Assembly (NCBI GenBank): GCA_947628675.1
Contig: CANRAR010000004.1
Coordinates: 81,790 to 145,789 of the forward strand
DNA: 64,000 nucleotides
Source: an uncultured Clostridia bacterium
Lineage (GTDB): Bacteria; Bacillota; Clostridia; Christensenellales; Borkfalkiaceae
Direction: 5' to 3'
Under the pieces are notes generated by a model that ran no database searches, was not told where the DNA came from, and worked only from the letters and a program-made list of their open reading frames with translations. Positions 1 to 8,262 of the stretch are shown piece by piece (position 1 is the first letter of the stretch; the number at the start of each line of letters is the position of its first letter). The position numbers and the translations under genes are program-made.

Positions 1-36
1 TGACAAACTTTTTTTGAAAAATGGAAAAATTTTTTT

Positions 37-98
37 AAGATACGCTCGCCCCGCCGCCCGTCCGCTGTTGCGGACGGGCGGCGGGGCTCGGTATGAGG
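37..98 (+). repeat. Palindromic intergenic repeat (AAGATACKCTCG ... CTCGGTATGAGG family), copy 1
   Basis: Conserved flanks with hairpin core gccgcccgtccgctgttgcggacgggcggc. Confidence 0.75.
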
Positions 99-378
99 GG
101 CGGACTGCGTTTTTCGGGATTCTTCGCCCCACAAGGGGGTTCAGAATGACGCGATTCCCCATGCGCATAGACACCTCCACGAGGGGGTTACTTCGCGCTA
201 CGCGCTCGTGCCGCGCTTAGTAGACAATGGTGCGCGCGGGGCAGAATGACGCGGTATCCCTGCAAGGGGCGGGGCGGCATGACGTATTTGTGCGCGGGTG
301 CGCACAGAAGGATAACCCCCACCACCGCCTACGGCGGAGCCGCCCCCTTAGAAAGGGGGCAGCTATAGGCAAGGAAAA

Positions 379-1101
379 CTAATTGTTGGTGTAGAGTTGT
401 TTGTAGGGGTCGTCGGTGTTGGGGGTGAGTTTGAGGAAGGGAGAGGCGAGGATCTCCTCCAAAGGGAGGGAGAACGCCGCGGCGTACTCCCGCAAAATTT
501 GCAGAATTTCCTCGTCTTCGAGGCGGGCGATGCGCTCCGCCTTGACCTGTTTGGGGAGGGGGTGGGGAACCTCCTCGCACCGCAGGTACATTTCGCCGCC
601 GTGCATTCCCGTGCCGCAGAAGTTGCCGACGACGCCCATGGGGTCTTTATTCAAATCGAGAACGACGATGACGCCGCCCGCCTGATATTCGCCCAAAAAG
701 GAGCCGACGACGCCGCCCACGACGATGACGGGGCGGTGATCCTTGTACGCCTTCATGTGGATGCCGACGCGGTAGCCCGCGTCGCCGCGGATGAAAATTT
801 TGCCGCCGCGCATGGCGTAGCCCACGGCGTCGCCCGCGTTGCCGAAGATGCACACTCTGCCTGCGTTCATGGTATCGCCCACGGCGTCCTGTGCGTTGCC
901 GTGGACTTCCACCTCGCACCCATCGAGGTACGCCGCGAGCGCGTTGCCCGGGGTACCTTCAATACTTAAATGCTTGCCCGCAAGCCCCGCGCCCAAATAC
1001 CGCTGCCCGAGGCAGCCCGTGATCTCCACTTCGGCGTCCGCCGAGGAGCGCACGATCTCATTGAGGGCGCGGTAGTCCAAATTGTTTGCGTCGATTTTCA
1101 T
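379..1101 (-). CDS. Glutamate synthase alpha-subunit C-terminal (GXGXG / GltB3-like) domain protein
   Basis: 240 aa with repeated G-rich beta-helix pattern (GNAQDAVGDTMNAGRVCIFGNAGDAVGYAMRGGKIFIRGDAGYRVGIHMK); clustered with GltB1- and GltB2-like genes. Confidence 0.88.
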   Translation of the reverse strand: MKIDANNLDYRALNEIVRSSADAEVEITGCLGQRYLGAGLAGKHLSIEGTPGNALAAYLDGCEVEVHGNAQDAVGDTMNAGRVCIFGNAGDAVGYAMRGGKIFIRGDAGYRVGIHMKAYKDHRPVIVVGGVVGSFLGEYQAGGVIVVLDLNKDPMGVVGNFCGTGMHGGEMYLRCEEVPHPLPKQVKAERIARLEDEEILQILREYAAAFSLPLEEILASPFLKLTPNTDDPYKQLYTNN

Positions 1102-2339
1102 CTCTCCCTCCTCTCGCCGAGTTTCTCCCTTCTCACGCTCCCCGCGAATGCCATGAGCCCGGGCGCGTGTTTCAATAAATTGAAATCTACCGCGTCGAGG
1201 GGGGTGCCGTCGCGGATGAGCGAGGTGTAGATGCCCGCGCGCTCGATGTTGTTGATGAGGATGAAACCCTTCAAAACGTTATCCTGATAGAAGAGTTTTT
1301 TGTAGGTGTTCTCGGTGCGCTCCGTGTAACTTTCGCCCTCGTAGACGCCTGCCGTTGCGATGTGCGAGCCGAAAAAGCCGATGGCGTTGAACATGGTGCC
1401 GCCCAAGTAGTAGCCCTTGCCGCCCGCCATGTTCTTGCCCGCGCACTCGCCCTGCAAGGCGGCGTTGGGCAGGATGGCGAGGATCTTGTTCTGCTTTGCC
1501 GAGGTATCGAAACTCTCGCAGTTATCGCCCGCGGCGTAAATATCGGGAAGGCTCGTCTCCTGCCTATTGCTGACGACGATGCCGCGGCGGACTTCCCCGC
1601 CCGCGTCCTTTACAAGTTCTACGTTGGGGCGGACGCCGACGGCGACGACGAGGACGTCGAAGGGAAGTTCCTTGCCGCTCTTTAAATGGGCGCAATTTTG
1701 CGAAAACCGCAAAACGCTGTCGTTTAACGCGAATTTTACGCCCTCCTCTTCCAATTGTTTTTGGACGAGCGCGGCGCCCTCTTCATCCAAGATACTCGGC
1801 AAGATGCGGGGGGCGAGATCGACGACGGTGACTTCGCCCGAACGGTGCAGGATGCCCTCCACGCATTTGAGCCCGATGAGCCCCGCGCCGAGCACGAGCA
1901 CCCGCGACTGCGGCGTGAGGGCTTTTTCGAGGGCGAGGGCATCGTCCATCGTCATGAAGTGGAATTTTTGCGGGACGGTTTCCAGCCCCTCGACGGGCGG
2001 CGTGAAGGGGCGCGAGCCCGTGGCGACGAGCAGTTTATCGTAGAAAATTTCCCGCCCGTCCGCAAGCGTTACTTTTTTTGCCGCGGGGTCGATCTTCTCC
2101 GCGCGGGCGCCGAGCAGGACTTCCACCTTGTTCTCCCCGTAGAAGGACGCGGGGCGGTAGTCCATCTTCGCAGCGGGAATTTTTCCGTAGAGATAATAGG
2201 AAATGAGCGGGCGGCCGTAAGCGGGGCGGTTTTCCGCAGAAATGACGGTGATGGCGCCCTCTTTATCGACGGAGCGGATGCCCTCGATGGCGAAGGTGGC
2301 GGCTGTGGAATTTCCGATGATGACGTAGCGCATATTCAC
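1098..2339 (-). CDS. NAD(P)/FAD-dependent oxidoreductase
   Basis: 413 aa; N-terminal nucleotide-binding region, VLVLGAGLIGLKCVEGI second dinucleotide motif, IYAAGDN motif; 4-nt overlap with neighbour. Confidence 0.88.
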   Translation of the reverse strand: MNMRYVIIGNSTAATFAIEGIRSVDKEGAITVISAENRPAYGRPLISYYLYGKIPAAKMDYRPASFYGENKVEVLLGARAEKIDPAAKKVTLADGREIFYDKLLVATGSRPFTPPVEGLETVPQKFHFMTMDDALALEKALTPQSRVLVLGAGLIGLKCVEGILHRSGEVTVVDLAPRILPSILDEEGAALVQKQLEEEGVKFALNDSVLRFSQNCAHLKSGKELPFDVLVVAVGVRPNVELVKDAGGEVRRGIVVSNRQETSLPDIYAAGDNCESFDTSAKQNKILAILPNAALQGECAGKNMAGGKGYYLGGTMFNAIGFFGSHIATAGVYEGESYTERTENTYKKLFYQDNVLKGFILINNIERAGIYTSLIRDGTPLDAVDFNLLKHAPGLMAFAGSVRREKLGERRER

Positions 2340-2776
2340 CCCCTATCCTCAAAGACGATGGCGCGGTTGGGGCAATGCTTGACGCACTGCGGCTCGCCCA
2401 TGAGATTATCCGTGCATAATGCGCACTTTTGCGCCGCCTTGCCCTCGCTATCGGGCATAATTGCCCCGTACGGGCAAACGGTGACGCAGGTGAAGCACCC
2501 GACGCACTTCTCACGGTCGATGACGACGGCGCCGCCTTCCGTCTTGGAGAGCGCCCCCGCGATGCAACTCTTGACGCAGAGGGCATCGCGGCAGTGGCGG
2601 CAGTTGACGGCGAAGTGAACGTCGTTTGCCCCGTCCTCGACGCGGATGCGGGGGAAAATTTGCTTATCCTTTAGGGCGCGCACCATGTCGGTATCGCCAG
2701 AATTGGCGAACGCGCATTCGTATTCACAGAGGTGGCAGCCGAGGCACCAATCCTCGTTGACATAGACGACTTTCAT
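2336..2776 (-). CDS. 4Fe-4S dicluster ferredoxin-like electron transfer protein
   Basis: 146 aa with CLGCHLCEYEC, CRHCRDALCVKSC, CVGCFTCVTVCP, CALC cysteine clusters. Confidence 0.88.
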   Translation of the reverse strand: MKVVYVNEDWCLGCHLCEYECAFANSGDTDMVRALKDKQIFPRIRVEDGANDVHFAVNCRHCRDALCVKSCIAGALSKTEGGAVVIDREKCVGCFTCVTVCPYGAIMPDSEGKAAQKCALCTDNLMGEPQCVKHCPNRAIVFEDRG

Positions 2777-2785
2777 GCTTCCTCC

Positions 2786-4291
2786 TCACTCGCCCGCGTG
2801 TTTGACGCCGAGAATTTCGAGTTCCTTTTCGGTGAGCCCCACGCCGCGCAGCATGAGCCTGTTGCCGCGGAGTGCCTCGATGGAGTTGAGACCCATGCCG
2901 CCCATCATCTCCTGCAACTCGTGCGTCCACGCCGTGACGAGGTTGACGAGCCGCTCGACGCCCATTTCTGGGTTGAGGCGCTTGACGAGTTCGGGGCGCT
3001 GGGTGGCAATTCCCCAATTGCACTTGCCCGTGTGGCAACTGCGGCAGAGGTGGCACCCGAGCGCGACGAGCGCCGCCGTGCCGATGTAACAGGCGTCCGC
3101 GCCGAGGGCGATGGCCTTGACGAGATCCGAACTCGAACGGATGGAGCCCGCCGCGAGGATGCTGACGTTATCGCGGATGCCCTCTTCGCGCAGACGGCTA
3201 TCGACCGCCGCGAGGGCGAGTTCGATGGGGATGCCCACGTTGTCGCGGATGCGGGTGGGCGCCGCCCCCGTGCCGCCGCGGAAGCCGTCGATGGCGATGA
3301 TGTCCGCCCCGCTCCGCGCGATGCCGCTCGCAATGGCGGCGACGTTGTGCACTGCCGCGATCTTCACGATGACGGGCTTTTTGTACGCCGTTGCCTCCTT
3401 CAACGAGAAGATGAGCTGGCGCAAGTCCTCAATGGAATAGATATCGTGGTGCGGGGCGGGCGAGATGGCGTCTACCCCCTTGGGGATCATGCGGGTGGTG
3501 GAGACGGCGTCTGTAATTTTTGCCCCCGGGAGGTGCCCGCCGATGCCCGGCTTCGCCCCCTGCCCCATCTTGATCTCGATTGCCGCCGCCGCTTCCAGAT
3601 ACTCGGGATGGACGCCGAACCTGCCGCTTGCGACCTGCACGACGGTGTTCTTTCCGTACTTGTAGAAGTCGCGGTGGAGACCGCCTTCGCCCGTGTTGTA
3701 ATAAATTCCAAGTTGCTCGGCGGCGCGGGCGAGGCTCGCGTGGGCGTTGTACGAGATGGAGCCGTAACTCATCGCCGAAAAGAGAATGGGCGTTTTGAGT
3801 TTGAGTTGCGGGGCGAGGGTATCCTTCAAGCGCCCCTTCTCGTCGCGGACGATCTCGGCATTCTTGCTGCCGAGGTAGACGGTCGTCTCCATGGGCTCGC
3901 GGAGGGGGTCGATGGAGGGGTTGGTGACCTGCGAGGCGTTGACGAGCAGCCTATCCCAATAGACGGGGTAGGGCTTGGGGTTGCCCATGGACGAGAGGAG
4001 CACCCCGCCCGTGCCCGCCTGACGGTAAATTTCGTTGAGGGCGTCGCCCGTCCAATTGGCGTTGAGTTTGTAGGTATCCTCGGATTTTTTGATCTTGAGG
4101 GCGTGGGTGGGACACAGGGCGACGCAGCGGTGGCAGTTGACGCACTTGGTGCTGTCGGACACCATCTTACGGTTGACTTCGTCGTAGCGGTGCGCCTCGT
4201 TGGCGCACTGACGCTCGCACACGCGGCAGGCGATGCAACTTTCCCTGTCGCGGACAATTTCATATTCGGGGTAGACAAAGAGCGGTTGCAT
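2786..4291 (-). CDS. Glutamate synthase FMN-binding central domain (GltB2-like) with N-terminal ferredoxin domain
   Basis: 501 aa; CIACRVCERQC and CVNCHRCVALCP clusters, then GEGGLHRD, GQGAKPGIGGHLPG, DGFRGGTGAAPTRIRDNVG, CHLCRSCHTGKCNWGIATQ. Confidence 0.92.
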   Translation of the reverse strand: MQPLFVYPEYEIVRDRESCIACRVCERQCANEAHRYDEVNRKMVSDSTKCVNCHRCVALCPTHALKIKKSEDTYKLNANWTGDALNEIYRQAGTGGVLLSSMGNPKPYPVYWDRLLVNASQVTNPSIDPLREPMETTVYLGSKNAEIVRDEKGRLKDTLAPQLKLKTPILFSAMSYGSISYNAHASLARAAEQLGIYYNTGEGGLHRDFYKYGKNTVVQVASGRFGVHPEYLEAAAAIEIKMGQGAKPGIGGHLPGAKITDAVSTTRMIPKGVDAISPAPHHDIYSIEDLRQLIFSLKEATAYKKPVIVKIAAVHNVAAIASGIARSGADIIAIDGFRGGTGAAPTRIRDNVGIPIELALAAVDSRLREEGIRDNVSILAAGSIRSSSDLVKAIALGADACYIGTAALVALGCHLCRSCHTGKCNWGIATQRPELVKRLNPEMGVERLVNLVTAWTHELQEMMGGMGLNSIEALRGNRLMLRGVGLTEKELEILGVKHAGE

Positions 4292-5394
4292 TATTTCACA
4301 CCCCCATACAGTTCAAAGATGACGGGCTCGCCGCCGCGGGGCGCGCGCACGTAGTCGAGTTCGGGCTCGATGGCGCGGATGGCGCATTCTTCACTTGCGA
4401 TATACGCCTTGTCGCCATGCTCGGCGACGACCATGGAGCGGAGTTTGAGGCGGTCGTTGAGCGCCATGAGCCCGCCCGTGTAGCCGAAAATGATGGAGAA
4501 GGGCCCGTTGATGAGGAGGGACGGGAACATTTTACGGAGCAAGATCTCCTGCTCCCTGTCCTCTTCGGGCTTGCTGTCGATGGTCGTCCAGAAGGACGCC
4601 GAGATGACCTTGGCGACCTCTTGGAGGGAGAGTTTTTTCTTGCGGAGGAGGAAGTCCACGATGTAGGTGATGACTTCGGTATCCGTCTGCAAGTTGCACT
4701 TGTAGCCGTACATCTCGATCCAGCGGCGGTTGGCATCGTAACTGGAGATCTCGCCGTTGTGCACGACGGAGTAATCGAGGAGCCCGAAGGGGTGCGCGCC
4801 GCCCCACCAGCCCGGCGTGTTGGTGGGATACCTGCCGTGGCAAGTCCACGCGTAGCCCTCGTATTCGTCGAGGCGATAGAACCTGCCGATGTCCTCGGGA
4901 AAGCCCACGCCCTTGAAAATTCCCATATTTTTGCCGCAGGAAAAGACGTAGGCGCCCTTGATCTCGGTGTTTATTTTGTTGACGGCGCGGACGACGTATT
5001 CCTCTTCGTCGAGTTTGCGGGTCTCGAGTTTGCGGGAATCGGGCAGGACGAAGTAGCGGAAAATGACGGGCGCATCGGTGACACCCGCCGTCTTGCGGGT
5101 GGAGATCGCCGACTGAAAGGCGACATCGAAATGCTGGCCGATGAAATCCTCCGTCTGCTTTTTGGAGGCGGCGCCGTCGTAAAAGAGATGAAACGCGTAA
5201 TAATCCTTGTACTCGGGATAGATGCCGTAGCCCGCAAAGCCACCGCCGAGGCCGTTGCTCCGATCGTGCATGGTGGTGATGGAGTTTATCATGCACTCCC
5301 CGCTCATGCGGCAGCCGCTGCGGTCGATGACGCCCGAGATCGCACACCCCGAAGGGTTGCGGAATTGACCTTCCAACATACTGCTCTCCTGCAT
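4291..5394 (-). CDS. Class II glutamine amidotransferase subunit of glutamate synthase (GltB1-like)
   Basis: 367 aa; CAISGVIDRSG, HDRSNGLGGGFAGYGIYPEYKDYYAFHLF, CHGRYPTNTPGWWGGAHPFG, VHNGEISSYDANRRWIEMYGYKCNLQTDTEV. Confidence 0.9.
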   Translation of the reverse strand: MQESSMLEGQFRNPSGCAISGVIDRSGCRMSGECMINSITTMHDRSNGLGGGFAGYGIYPEYKDYYAFHLFYDGAASKKQTEDFIGQHFDVAFQSAISTRKTAGVTDAPVIFRYFVLPDSRKLETRKLDEEEYVVRAVNKINTEIKGAYVFSCGKNMGIFKGVGFPEDIGRFYRLDEYEGYAWTCHGRYPTNTPGWWGGAHPFGLLDYSVVHNGEISSYDANRRWIEMYGYKCNLQTDTEVITYIVDFLLRKKKLSLQEVAKVISASFWTTIDSKPEEDREQEILLRKMFPSLLINGPFSIIFGYTGGLMALNDRLKLRSMVVAEHGDKAYIASEECAIRAIEPELDYVRAPRGGEPVIFELYGGVK

Positions 5395-5818
5395 AAATTC
5401 ACTTGATGTGCCTTAACAGTATAAACTTATTCACGAAAACGGTCAAATACTTTAAGTTTATGCGAATATATTTGTTATTTATAAGAAGTATAAGTACAAA
5501 TTATAAAAGACGGGCGAATTGCCCGTCTTGGCTTGGGTGGGGTTATGGATGGGGCGGATTGGGGGGGCGGACTTCGTTGTTCGGGATTCTTCGCCGCAGC
5601 CCGCGCCCGCCCCCGCACAAGCGGGGGCGGGCGCGGGCTGCGGCTCAGAATGACGCGTAAGAAAGGCGGCGGCTCAGAATGACGCGGGAGAAAGGGGCGG
5701 GGCGCGGTATGAGGAAATAGGGTGGGATTTCTCGACTGCGCTCGAAATGACATTTTATTCTCGGAATGACATTTTATTAGCGTACGCGCGTTTGAGAGTT
5801 GAGAGACGGGATCGGTGG

Positions 5819-6550
5819 CTATTCTTTGCCGAAGGGGTGTTTGTTCTCCACACTCGTTGCGGTGAAGGCGAAGACCCGCCCGGCGCCCGCCCTTTTGAGG
5901 GTGCGCGCAAGTTCGCTCACGGTGGCGCCCGTCGTCAAAGTATCGTCGATGATGAGTAGCGTTTTGCCCTTGACCGCCGCGCGGTCGGCCACGTGAAAAC
6001 AGCCCTCGAGGTTGCTCTCGCGCTCCCGTCTGCCCAAAAATTTTTGCGACTTCGTCTCGCGGCGTTTCTCGACGGCATCAACGACGGGGACGGACAGTTT
6101 GCGGGAGAGTTCTTCGCACAAAATGAGGGACTGATTATAGCCGCGCCTTCTCTTGGCACGGGCGGTCATGGGCACGGGGACGAGCCCCTCCGCCTCGGGA
6201 AATTGCGACTTTATTGTCGATAAACAGAGTTCGGCGACGGCGCGGTAGAGATATTGATCGCCCCGCTTATAGCGAACGATGAGGCGGGAGGCCTCGCCCT
6301 CATAGAGGAGCGCCGAACGCGCCTTCTCCACCTCGAGGGGGCGCTCCTTGCACTCGAGGCAAACGCCCGCCTCCTTCACCCTTCTGCCGCACAGGGGGCA
6401 AATTGCGCCGCTGTTCCAAGGGAGCGCCTCGCGGCACTTGGCGCAGACGCGCTCGCCCGCGAACACCTCCCTGCCGCAAATATCGCAGGTGAAATTGTGG
6501 GCGTCGTCGTATTTCCGCACCCATTCGGCGATTTTCTTGAAAAAATTCAT
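5819..6550 (-). CDS. comF: ComF family amidophosphoribosyltransferase-like protein
   Basis: Start at MNFFKKIAEW; CDICGREVFAGERVCAKCREALPWNSGAICPLCGRRV zinc region, C-terminal LLIIDDTLTTGATVSELARTLKRAGA PRT motif. Confidence 0.88.
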   Translation of the reverse strand: MNFFKKIAEWVRKYDDAHNFTCDICGREVFAGERVCAKCREALPWNSGAICPLCGRRVKEAGVCLECKERPLEVEKARSALLYEGEASRLIVRYKRGDQYLYRAVAELCLSTIKSQFPEAEGLVPVPMTARAKRRRGYNQSLILCEELSRKLSVPVVDAVEKRRETKSQKFLGRRERESNLEGCFHVADRAAVKGKTLLIIDDTLTTGATVSELARTLKRAGAGRVFAFTATSVENKHPFGKE

Positions 6551-6569
6551 CGGTCGTACTGAAATTTTG

Positions 6570-6800
6570 TCAGCGATAGCGCTTGGCGCCGCTTTCATCC
6601 TCGAGCCCGAGGAGATAGTCGGCGGAGACGCGGAAATATTCCGCGATGAGGTAGATGTTTTCGGCCGTCGGCTGCACGTTGCCGTTCGACCAATCGGACA
6701 CACTCATCGCCGAGACGCCGATCGCCCCCGCAAGTGTGCGCTTGGAGATACCGCCCTCCTTCAATAACTCGCTGAGCCGCAGAGAAAAGAGATTTTTCAC
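6570..6800 (-). CDS. XRE-family helix-turn-helix regulator
   Basis: 76 aa: SELLKEGGISKRTLAGAIGVSAMSVSDWSNGNVQPTAENIYLIAEYFRVSADYLLGLED; GTG start. Confidence 0.85.
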   Translation of the reverse strand: MKNLFSLRLSELLKEGGISKRTLAGAIGVSAMSVSDWSNGNVQPTAENIYLIAEYFRVSADYLLGLEDESGAKRYR

Positions 6801-6809
6801 GCCTCTATT

Positions 6810-6855
6810 GTAAGATAAAGTTTACGTTAAAAGATGAACGTAAGGTTTATCTTAC
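6810..6855. promoter_or_regulatory. Long inverted repeat upstream of XRE gene 6570-6800, operator-like
   Basis: gtaagataaagtttacgtt ... aacgtaaggtttatcttac, about 19-nt arms with few mismatches. Confidence 0.65.
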
Positions 6856-7426
6856 ATTTTTGTGAAAAATAAACGTGGCACGGCTGAAAAATGGGCGGTC
6901 GGGGGAATTCTGCTGCGGGTAGATATGGATCGGGGCGCATCAATAGAAGAATAAATTACAAAAAACAAAGTGATGAAAAAGGATGTGAGAGAAGGAAAAA
7001 ACAGAAAATAAAACTATAGTTGTGAAGAATATAAGAGGCGATGGGAAAACTTACTCGATTGTCCTCTATGCTGCCTCTATTGCGTCTATTGTGTGCTCGC
7101 TTGCCCGAACCCTGCGTCCCTCTCCATGCCCCCGTAACCCATTTCGCACTGCGCTCTCGCCATGTCTCCGCACCGTGCCGCATCCGAACGCAGGCTCATC
7201 TCCTACCGCACCGCTCCCCACAACGGGCTCTTGCCTTTCTGCCGTGCCGCTCCCAAACGCAGTCCCGCGGCGATGATAAAATTCTACTGCGGGTAGATAT
7301 GGATCGGGACGCATCGTGAAAAAATAAAAAGTTAAAAAAGTGTAAAGAAAAAATTCAAAAATTAAAATATAAAATAACAATTGAAATATGAAATAACAAA
7401 AAAAAGAGAAATGGGTGGGGGTATTT

Positions 7427-7610
7427 TGCTTACCAACTAACTAGCTTACTTGCTAAATTACTTACTAACTTGCTTACTTGCAAACCTGCTTGCTAACTTA
7501 CTAACTTACTTACAAACCTGCTTGCTAACTTGCTTACTCGATTGCTTACTTATTTACTTACTTACTTTCTTGCTTGCTAACTTGCTTGCAAACCTGCTTG
7601 TTTACTTGCT
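7427..7610. repeat. Low-complexity minisatellite-like array built from cttacttgctaactt / caaacctgcttgctaactt units
   Basis: Direct reading of repeated ctnactt/gcttgctaactt words across about 180 bp. Confidence 0.85.
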
Positions 7611-7639
7611 CTCCACGCCCTCTTCCGCTCGTTTGCCCG

Positions 7640-7770
7640 CTCCCCCGCTCTCATCCTCGTCACTCGTTCTCGTGCCCACGCACTCGCTCTCATCCGCGCC
7701 GCTCGTTCTGGCGCCCGTACGCTCGCTCTCATCCTCGCCGCTCGTTCTAGCGCCCACGCACTCGCTCCCT
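7640..7770. repeat. Imperfect about 39-bp tandem repeats (cgctcgctctcatcctcgccgctcgttctagcgcccacg)
   Basis: Three adjacent units visible by eye; minus-strand translation repeats ECVGARTSGEDES. Confidence 0.85.
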
Positions 7771-7797
7771 ATGCGCTCTTCCAATCGCTTGCAGAGC

Positions 7798-7823
7798 CGC
7801 AGAGAAAAGAGATTTTTCACGGA
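7798..7823 (-). pseudogene. Remnant of the 5' end of an XRE gene (MKNLFSLRL) identical to the start of the 6570-6800 gene
   Basis: gccgcagagaaaagagatttttcac shared between 6777-6801 and 7797-7821. Confidence 0.7.
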
Positions 7824-7826
7824 AAT

Positions 7827-8051
7827 TTAATAAAGTTTAGCGCCGCTTTCATCTTCGAGGCCGAGGAGATAATCGGCGGAGACGCGGAATACGCGGCAGA
7901 TCTCCGTGAGCATGGAAAGCGATGGCTCGCTCCTGCCCTTTTCCCACGAGTACACGCTATCGTCCGTCGTGCGCAAAAGCACGGCGAGCGCGCCCTGCGT
8001 AAGCCCCTGCTCCACCCTCAATTCGCGCAAACGCTGTTGAAATACCGTCAT
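7827..8051 (-). CDS. XRE-family helix-turn-helix regulator
   Basis: 74 aa: LRELRVEQGLTQGALAVLLRTTDDSVYSWEKGRSEPSLSMLTEICRVFRVSADYLLGLEDESGAK. Confidence 0.87.
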   Translation of the reverse strand: MTVFQQRLRELRVEQGLTQGALAVLLRTTDDSVYSWEKGRSEPSLSMLTEICRVFRVSADYLLGLEDESGAKLY

Positions 8052-8056
8052 GGTTT

Positions 8057-8106
8057 CAGTGTACCGTAAATTTTACGGTACACTGCGAAAACCGTAAAAA
8101 TTACGG
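8057..8106. promoter_or_regulatory. Tandem palindromic operator-like sites upstream of XRE gene
   Basis: CAGTGTACCGTAAA-T-TTTACGGTACACTG (perfect, 8057-8085) followed by CCGTAA-AAA-TTACGG (8092-8106). Confidence 0.7.
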
Positions 8107-8125
8107 GGGCGGCAGGAAGAAAGAA

Positions 8126-8187
8126 AAGATACTCTCGCCGCCCCGCCCGTCCGCTTATGCGGACGGGCGGGGCGGCTCGGTATGAGG
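8126..8187 (+). repeat. Palindromic intergenic repeat (AAGATACKCTCG ... CTCGGTATGAGG family), copy 2
   Basis: Same flanks, core gccgccccgcccgtccgcttatgcggacgggcggggcggc. Confidence 0.75.
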
Positions 8188-8214
8188 AGCGTGAGAAAAA
8201 ATCGGCATGAAGAA

Positions 8215-8247
8215 AACCGCCCGAAGGGGCGGTTTTCTTCAAAAACA
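8215..8247 (-). terminator. Intrinsic terminator downstream of MreB-like gene
   Basis: aaaaccgccccttcgggcggtttt on minus strand. Confidence 0.75.
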
Positions 8248-8262
8248 GCAAAACGCTGTGAG

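Noticed and set aside
2732-4354. 540-aa plus-strand ORF
   Set aside because: Antisense to the GltB2-like gene; composition artefact.
7427-7610. CRISPR array
   Set aside because: Repeats are short, contiguous and without unique spacers; no cas genes in the window.
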